Position numbers and translations under genes: made by a program | Assembly: GCA_902577945.1 (NCBI GenBank) | Contig: CACHBB010000013.1 | Location: forward strand, 1 to 32,051 | Length of the DNA: 32,051 nucleotides | Reading direction: 5' to 3' | DNA from: an uncultured Alphaproteobacteria bacterium | Lineage (GTDB): Bacteria; Pseudomonadota; Alphaproteobacteria; HIMB59; GCA-002718135 | Shown: piece after piece, positions 27,747-32,051 of the stretch | Numbering within the stretch: the stretch's first letter is position 1 | Layout: the number at the start of each line of letters is the position of its first letter | The notes under the pieces: generated by a model | Database searches by the model: none | What the model was told of the DNA's origin: nothing | What the model saw: the letters and a program-made list of their open reading frames with translations, nothing else

Positions 27747-28384
27747 GCTATATTATTGAAGCTTTTAGATTTTTTATCAAAATATTTTATATTTCCTTTC
27801 CCAATATCATACCAAAGACCATGAATTTGTAATTTATTTGTTTTGACTAATTTCTTAATGTATGGATATTCCAATAAATTATTTAAAGAATTTTCAATAC
27901 TCAATCTTTCAAAGTTACTTAAAGTATTTTTTTCGCCCTTTTTTTTTGAAAATTTTATAAATATGCTTTTTAAAGGTTTAACCCAATCCTTTAAATATTT
28001 GTATTTATTGTTTTGATCTATAGTTTTCTTTAAAAAACAATCATGGGCAAATTTAATTCCACCACAATTTGAATGGCCTAGTATAAATATATGAGATACT
28101 TTCAATCCCTTAACTGCATATTCAATCGCAGAATTTGTATTGTTGTTCAATTTTGATTTTTTGATTGGTAAAATTAAATTTGCAATATTTTTGTGAATAA
28201 AATAATCTCCAGCTTCAGCATTGAATATTGCATTTTCTACAATTCTGGAATCGCAACAAGATATAATCATTGCCTTTGGTTTTTGTTTTGTTAAGGAAAT
28301 TTTATGAAAAAACTTTTTTTTATTTTTGAATTTATTTTCTTTCCAATCTTTATATCCATCAACTAAAAAATCTGGTAATGCCAT
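27743..28384 (-). CDS. Beta-class carbonic anhydrase
   Basis: Hydrates CO2 reversibly to bicarbonate, supplying bicarbonate to carboxylases. It has 213 residues, with zinc ligands C44 (in SCCDSR, Asp45-Arg47 dyad next to it), H104 and C107 (GHSNCGG), all intact. FIHKNIANLI in between is the usual RNIAN region. No signal peptide, so cytosolic. It is convergent with panB by a 4-base overlap and divergent from dusA (47-base gap). Confidence 0.93.
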   Translation of the reverse strand: MALPDFLVDGYKDWKENKFKNKKKFFHKISLTKQKPKAMIISCCDSRIVENAIFNAEAGDYFIHKNIANLILPIKKSKLNNNTNSAIEYAVKGLKVSHIFILGHSNCGGIKFAHDCFLKKTIDQNNKYKYLKDWVKPLKSIFIKFSKKKGEKNTLSNFERLSIENSLNNLLEYPYIKKLVKTNKLQIHGLWYDIGKGNIKYFDKKSKSFNNIA

Positions 28385-28431
28385 ATTAAAATAATTTATA
28401 TCGAATACTAATGAATTTTGAAAATATTTAA

Positions 28432-29409
28432 ATGGTAGATATTTATAACAGAAAATTTTGTGTTGCTCCTATGATGGGATATACAACCCCTTATGCAAGA
28501 AAATTATATCGAATCTTATCCAAAAAAGCCTTTTTATTTACAGAGATGATAGCAAGTAAATCAATGATATATTCCAAAAATAAAGATTTAATAATTGAAA
28601 ATGATGATCATAATCCAGTTGCTATACAAGTTGGAGGCTCTGATTTAGATGATCTAAAAAAATGCTCAGTAATTGCAAGTAATTATAATTATAATGAGAT
28701 TAATTTAAATGTTGGTTGTCCAAGTAAAGCAGTTCAAAAAGGGTCTTTTGGTGCGTGCTTGATGAAGGACAAAATTTTAGTTAGACAATGTATAGAGTCA
28801 CTACAAAGTGAAAAGATAATTACTTCAATGAAATGTAGAATTGGTTTGGGTAAAGAATTTAATTATGATTTTTTTGAGGAATTTATTGATGAAGTAATAA
28901 AAAGTGGCATAAAATTAATTTATGTTCATGCAAGAAATGCGATACTTAGTGGTATTAGTCCAAAAGCTAATAGAACAATACCAGCCTTAAATTATGATTT
29001 TATTATTAGGATTAAAAAAAAATATCCGCATATCAATTTTATACTTAATGGTGGAATTGATAGCTTAGAAAAAGCTAAGGATTTATCAAATACTTTTGAT
29101 GGTGTAATGTTAGGTAGATTAATACAAAACAATCCATTTGAATTATCAAAGGTTGATAATTACTTTTTTGAAGAAAAAAATATTGTTAAATCAAATGAAG
29201 ATATAATATCGAGTTACTTTCAATACATAGGACCTAAAATCAAAATAGACTCTATTTTTCGTCTATTGAGTCCGCTTTTAAGTATTTTTTTTGGAGTTCC
29301 AAATAGCAAAAGCCTAAAAAATGAAGTTAATGAATGTATTAAAAATGGCAACTTAGAATTAATTGAAAGTATATTTCTAAGTTTTGTTAAAGAAAAAAGA
29401 TTATTATAG
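28432..29409 (+). CDS. dusA: tRNA-dihydrouridine synthase A
   Basis: FMN enzyme reducing uridines in the D loop of tRNA. In 325 residues it has the N-terminal FCVAPMMGYT, FTEMIASKSMIY, NPVAIQVGGSD, then INLNVGCPSKAVQKGSFGACLM. This carries the active-site cysteine region and the VQxGxFGACLM wording specific to DusA. Then come KCRIGLG, VHARNAILSG, LNGGIDS and the FMN-phosphate segment DGVMLGRLIQNNP. A helical RNA-binding C-terminus follows. Confidence 0.92.
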   Translation: MVDIYNRKFCVAPMMGYTTPYARKLYRILSKKAFLFTEMIASKSMIYSKNKDLIIENDDHNPVAIQVGGSDLDDLKKCSVIASNYNYNEINLNVGCPSKAVQKGSFGACLMKDKILVRQCIESLQSEKIITSMKCRIGLGKEFNYDFFEEFIDEVIKSGIKLIYVHARNAILSGISPKANRTIPALNYDFIIRIKKKYPHINFILNGGIDSLEKAKDLSNTFDGVMLGRLIQNNPFELSKVDNYFFEEKNIVKSNEDIISSYFQYIGPKIKIDSIFRLLSPLLSIFFGVPNSKSLKNEVNECIKNGNLELIESIFLSFVKEKRLL

Positions 29410-29419
29410 AATTATTAAT

Positions 29420-29950
29420 TTAATAAGGAATTTGATAGGATAAACTAAGAATTTCCACACCAGGGTTCTTATCGCCTAAATTAGCATTTGATATGTGTCC
29501 AAATGATAATCCAATTCTGTTTTTGTTTTTCAGTTCATAACTTATCTCTAAAGTTGTTCTAAATTGAATTTCATTACCGAGTTTTTTTCCTTCGCCATCA
29601 TTGTAATAACCAAAACCAAAACTTGGTGTAAAAATAAAATTATTTTCATCACCTTTAAATAATTGGCCTAGATTATCCTCTAGATATATTCCTGTTATAA
29701 AATATGATGCTTCATCACCTGTAAATTCAAAACCCACGAAAGGTCTAAGGAAAAAGAAGTTATCTTCTTTAGGCCCAATATCAAATAAGGTATTACTAAA
29801 TCGATTTTCATAACGGAAGTCGGTAGTTTGATTTTTTTCAGAACCATCAAATTTTATATCGTATACTCCTAGTCCGTATACGTTTAAACCCTTTCCTAAC
29901 AATGTTGTCGAAATAAGGGTTAAAGTTGTAATAAATATAATAAATTTCAT
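29420..29950 (-). CDS. pagL: PagL-like lipid A 3-O-deacylase
   Basis: Outer-membrane beta-barrel that removes the 3-O acyl chain of lipid A. The 176 residues start with a signal peptide (about 1-20), followed by alternating beta strands. The C-terminal GHISNANLGDKNPGVEIL supplies His152, Ser154 and Glu166, the same H-x-S and 14-residue spacing to Glu as the known catalytic triad of PagL. It ends in an aromatic residue, as barrels do. It lies between dusA and rpoH, opposite to dusA. Confidence 0.82.
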   Translation of the reverse strand: MKFIIFITTLTLISTTLLGKGLNVYGLGVYDIKFDGSEKNQTTDFRYENRFSNTLFDIGPKEDNFFFLRPFVGFEFTGDEASYFITGIYLEDNLGQLFKGDENNFIFTPSFGFGYYNDGEGKKLGNEIQFRTTLEISYELKNKNRIGLSFGHISNANLGDKNPGVEILSLSYQIPY

Positions 29951-29985
29951 AATTTATTTATTATAGTATTTTTAATACACAAGTA

Positions 29986-30852
29986 TCAAATAAAAAATTC
30001 TTTATTTTGTTGAGAGATTTCTAAGATAGATTTTTTCAACTTTTCTAACGCTTTTGTTTCTATTTGTCTTACTCTTTCCTTACTTATCTTTAGCTTTTTT
30101 CCCAGTTCATCAAGCGTGATACTTTTTTCTTTAAATTTCCTTAGACGAATTATAGTTTTCTCTCGATCATTAAGTGTATCTATAGCAGCATTGATATAAT
30201 TGGATTTAATTTTTTTATCATTATAGCTTTCATAAGTTTCTTCAGGGTTCTCTCTATCATCTGAAAGTAAGGACATAAGATCATTTCCACTTTCATCATC
30301 AACTGTTTGATTTAAATGTAGATCACCTCCAGTTAGCCTAGACTCCATGTTTTGAACCTCAATGGATTTTACGTTAAGCATATTCGATACTTGATTTATT
30401 TCATCTTGACCCATAAAATCTCTGGAAACATCATTTATTTGTTGTTTGATTTTTTTTAAATTAAAAAAAAGAGCTTTTTGAGATGCAGTTGACCCAGTTC
30501 TAACAACAGACCAGTTTTTTAGAATGTAGTCTTGAATTGAAGCTCTAATCCACCATGACGCATAAGTTGACAATCTAAAATCTTTAGAGGTATCAAATTT
30601 ATCAAGTGCATGCATTATTCCTAAAACTCCCTCGTGTATGAGATCGTCAATGGATAAACCATAGCTAGAGTATTTCCTGGCATACGAAACTGCAAGTCTA
30701 AGATATGAATCTAGAATTTTTTGAAGAGATTTTGGATTTCTATTATCTCTCCAATCATTAATTAGTTTAAATTCATCATCTTTTTCCAAAATTGCTGCTT
30801 TCTTAGAAAACTCAACTAATTTATTTGAAAAAATATTATATTTTGTTGCCAT
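29986..30852 (-). CDS. rpoH: Heat-shock sigma factor RpoH (sigma32)
   Basis: A sigma70-family factor directing heat-shock transcription. It has 288 residues. Region 2 contains DDLIHEGVLGIMHALDKFD and STYASWWIRASIQDYIL. The sigma32-specific RpoH box QKALFFNLKKI begins at about 125. Region 4 ends with LKISKERVRQIETKALEKLK. It is downstream of the phosphoesterase-like gene, with 31 bases between, and probably has its own promoter there. Confidence 0.95.
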   Translation of the reverse strand: MATKYNIFSNKLVEFSKKAAILEKDDEFKLINDWRDNRNPKSLQKILDSYLRLAVSYARKYSSYGLSIDDLIHEGVLGIMHALDKFDTSKDFRLSTYASWWIRASIQDYILKNWSVVRTGSTASQKALFFNLKKIKQQINDVSRDFMGQDEINQVSNMLNVKSIEVQNMESRLTGGDLHLNQTVDDESGNDLMSLLSDDRENPEETYESYNDKKIKSNYINAAIDTLNDREKTIIRLRKFKEKSITLDELGKKLKISKERVRQIETKALEKLKKSILEISQQNKEFFI

Positions 30853-30857
30853 ACTAT

Positions 30858-30887
30858 ATTATACGAAAAATTTCGTAATTGGATCAA
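30858..30887 (-). promoter_or_regulatory. Candidate rpoH promoter with embedded inverted repeat
   Basis: On the minus strand TTGATC (plus 30882-30887) and a perfect TATAAT (plus 30858-30863) are 18 bases apart. The -10 ends only 5 bases before the rpoH ATG, so the transcript would be leaderless or nearly so. No Shine-Dalgarno is seen before the ATG, in agreement. The spacer contains the inverted repeat TACGAAA-TT-TTTCGTA (plus 30862-30877), placed like an operator. Confidence 0.45.
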
Positions 30888-31696
30888 TTTGACTCAAATA
30901 ATTCTATAATTTCTCCATTTTCTCGAAAAATTCCCGAAAATATAATATTATTTGTTAATGGTTGTTTAAAAAGTGTGCAAACTACTTTGTTTTTTGAGAG
31001 CTCTAATTCATTATTTTGATTTGATTGATATCCTCTAACTATTCTTACGAAAGAGTTGTAAGGTTTATTTATTTTAGAAAAATCTTGATATCCCCACCAA
31101 AAGCAATCGTTCTGAGCAGATAGTGGTCTTTTTATATCTACACCTCTATTTACAAAAAGAATTTTTTTGGAAGATGAATATGCAGCATGTTTTAAATTTA
31201 AAAAAAATTCTTTATGTCCAGGATTTTCTTGAAGAATTTGATTTAGTTTTGAAATCCATTTAGAAATAACAACTGTTCCAGATGATGAAACTGATATAGC
31301 TTCTTCTTTTGAAAGACCGTACGAACCGAGAGTTTTATCAACTCCATGTTCAAACATCCAATTTACAATTTCCACAGGATTAGGTGCAATGTGTAATTGA
31401 AGTAATTTACTGAACATTTCCTCTTGCGCACCTCTTAAAAAAACTATTTCAGATGGTTTTATTTTAAACTTTGCCATTAAATTTAAACGTAATTCTAATA
31501 TGCTGGATAGAGTTTCTTTTGAACTAACACCAAGACCAATAACGTTACCAAGAAAAACTAATTTATCATCTTGTTCAAAATTATTAATTATAAATTTTTT
31601 TATTGAATTGAAAGCTTTAATATTAGAGTGAATGGAGCCTATAGCCCAAATCCTTCCGGTATTTTTAAATTCAACAAAATTACTTTCCTCTGCCAA
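30884..31696 (-). CDS. Metallophosphoesterase-fold protein, probably catalytically dead
   Basis: A 270-residue protein with the layout of a calcineurin-like (PPP/ApaH type) phosphoesterase but a ruined metal site. GDxHG has become GSIHS (20-24; only His23 kept). GDxxDRG has become GNVIGLG (50-56), and GNHE has become GAQE (89-92). The later FVHAG is FVNRG (about 181-185), and GHT is GYQ (222-224). Hydrophobic strands between the motifs are retained (RIWAIG, KLVFLG, EIVFLRG, ILFVNRG), so the fold is likely intact. Translation must start at TTG (31694-31696), because the carD stop lies in the same frame only one codon upstream. Likely a regulatory or binding protein. Confidence 0.7.
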   Translation of the reverse strand: MAEESNFVEFKNTGRIWAIGSIHSNIKAFNSIKKFIINNFEQDDKLVFLGNVIGLGVSSKETLSSILELRLNLMAKFKIKPSEIVFLRGAQEEMFSKLLQLHIAPNPVEIVNWMFEHGVDKTLGSYGLSKEEAISVSSSGTVVISKWISKLNQILQENPGHKEFFLNLKHAAYSSSKKILFVNRGVDIKRPLSAQNDCFWWGYQDFSKINKPYNSFVRIVRGYQSNQNNELELSKNKVVCTLFKQPLTNNIIFSGIFRENGEIIELFESN

Positions 31697-31699
31697 AGC

Positions 31700-32051
31700 T
31701 TATTTTTTATTTAATATTGATTCTATTTTTTCAGTTGATTGAAAATAATCCGTTTTTTCTACAGCTGCTACTTCTCTTGCCAATCTTTCAATTGCAACCT
31801 GAAACATTTGCCTTTCACTATAAGATTGCTCTGCCTGACTATTTTTTCTAAATAAATCTCTTACTACTTCTGCAATCTTTATAGGTTCACCTGAAAATAT
31901 TTTAGTTTCATATTCTTGTGCTCTTCTACTCCACATTATTCTTCTAATTTTAGGTTTCAGCTTTAATACTTCAAAAACATCATCGATGATTTTTTTTGAA
32001 GATATTTTTCTTAATCCAACCTCTTCTTGTTTATCGAGAGGAACTCTTATT
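31700..32051 (-). CDS. carD: CarD-like RNA polymerase-binding regulator, partial (N-terminus outside window)
   Basis: Reading in from the window edge (first whole codon at 32050) gives IRVPLDKQEEVGLRKISS, then RRIMWSRRAQEYETKI, SGEPIKIAEVVRDLF, EQSYSERQMFQVAIERLAREVAAVE. That is the C-terminal two-thirds of alphaproteobacterial CarD; the N-terminal RNA polymerase-interacting Tudor-like domain is cut off. CarD proteins bind the polymerase beta subunit and stabilise open complexes, chiefly at rRNA and growth promoters. It lies just upstream of the phosphoesterase-like gene and rpoH. Confidence 0.93.
   Translation of the reverse strand, partial: IRVPLDKQEEVGLRKISSKKIIDDVFEVLKLKPKIRRIMWSRRAQEYETKIFSGEPIKIAEVVRDLFRKNSQAEQSYSERQMFQVAIERLAREVAAVEKTDYFQSTEKIESILNKK

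Overview
The window comes from an AT-rich (by eye about 30% GC), tightly packed alphaproteobacterial chromosome, most like a streamlined marine lineage such as SAR11 or another AT-rich oligotroph clade. The evidence is the gene content and order: mdh next to sdhCDAB, ffh-rpsP-rimM-trmD-rplS-leuCDB-asd, dapF-mtaB-ftsY-yciB, the cell-cycle regulator gcrA, and carD beside rpoH. Intergenic gaps are mostly tiny. Many stops and starts overlap (ATGA, TAATG), and three convergent gene pairs have touching or overlapping stop codons. I see no phage, insertion sequence, CRISPR array or other mobile DNA, so this looks like core chromosome with a few lineage-specific genes.

Layout. 1-4079 (minus): partial malate dehydrogenase and the succinate dehydrogenase operon sdhC-sdhD-sdhA-sdhB. 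4080-4430 is the only gap over 300 bases. It holds the sdh leader and a probable structured RNA of about 145 nt, closed by a 12-bp stem and preceded by a sigma70-like promoter on the plus strand. 4431-8454 (minus): an overlapping run of a family-5 uracil-DNA glycosylase, an MFS transporter, a 47-aa ORF, a ZapE-type ATPase and a membrane-anchored alpha/beta hydrolase. 8485-9048 (plus): DUF924. 9049-9831 (minus): a YdcF/ElyC-type protein. 9882-9956: tRNA-Arg(UCG).

10002-17817 (minus): a long operon starting at ffh (SRP GTPase), then rpsP, rimM, trmD and rplS (ribosome and tRNA), then leuC-leuD-leuB-asd (leucine and aspartate-family synthesis). The ffh leader contains a hairpin that may compete with a pairing that hides the ribosome binding site. 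Both ribosomal proteins carry long acidic tails. Divergently, 18014-21548 (plus) encodes dapF, mtaB, ftsY and yciB; it meets pgk (minus, 21550-22746).

22884-24814 (plus): gcrA, an MFS carrier and a 41-aa membrane peptide. 24829-26082 (minus): a TPR protein with a Cys-rich C-terminal domain. 26256-27746 (plus): an SDR protein lacking the usual Tyr/Lys pair, directly followed by panB. 27743-28384 (minus): beta-carbonic anhydrase. 28432-29409 (plus): dusA. 29420-29950 (minus): a PagL-type lipid A deacylase. The end of the window (minus) holds rpoH, a metallophosphoesterase-fold protein whose metal ligands are nearly all replaced, and the C-terminal part of carD.

The most interesting items are the metal-site-dead phosphoesterase lying in frame behind carD, the structured RNA beside sdhC, the ffh leader, the rpoH promoter with an embedded inverted repeat, the SDR-panB pair and the two small unlisted ORFs. 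I did not find a clear novel multi-gene defence or mobile system.
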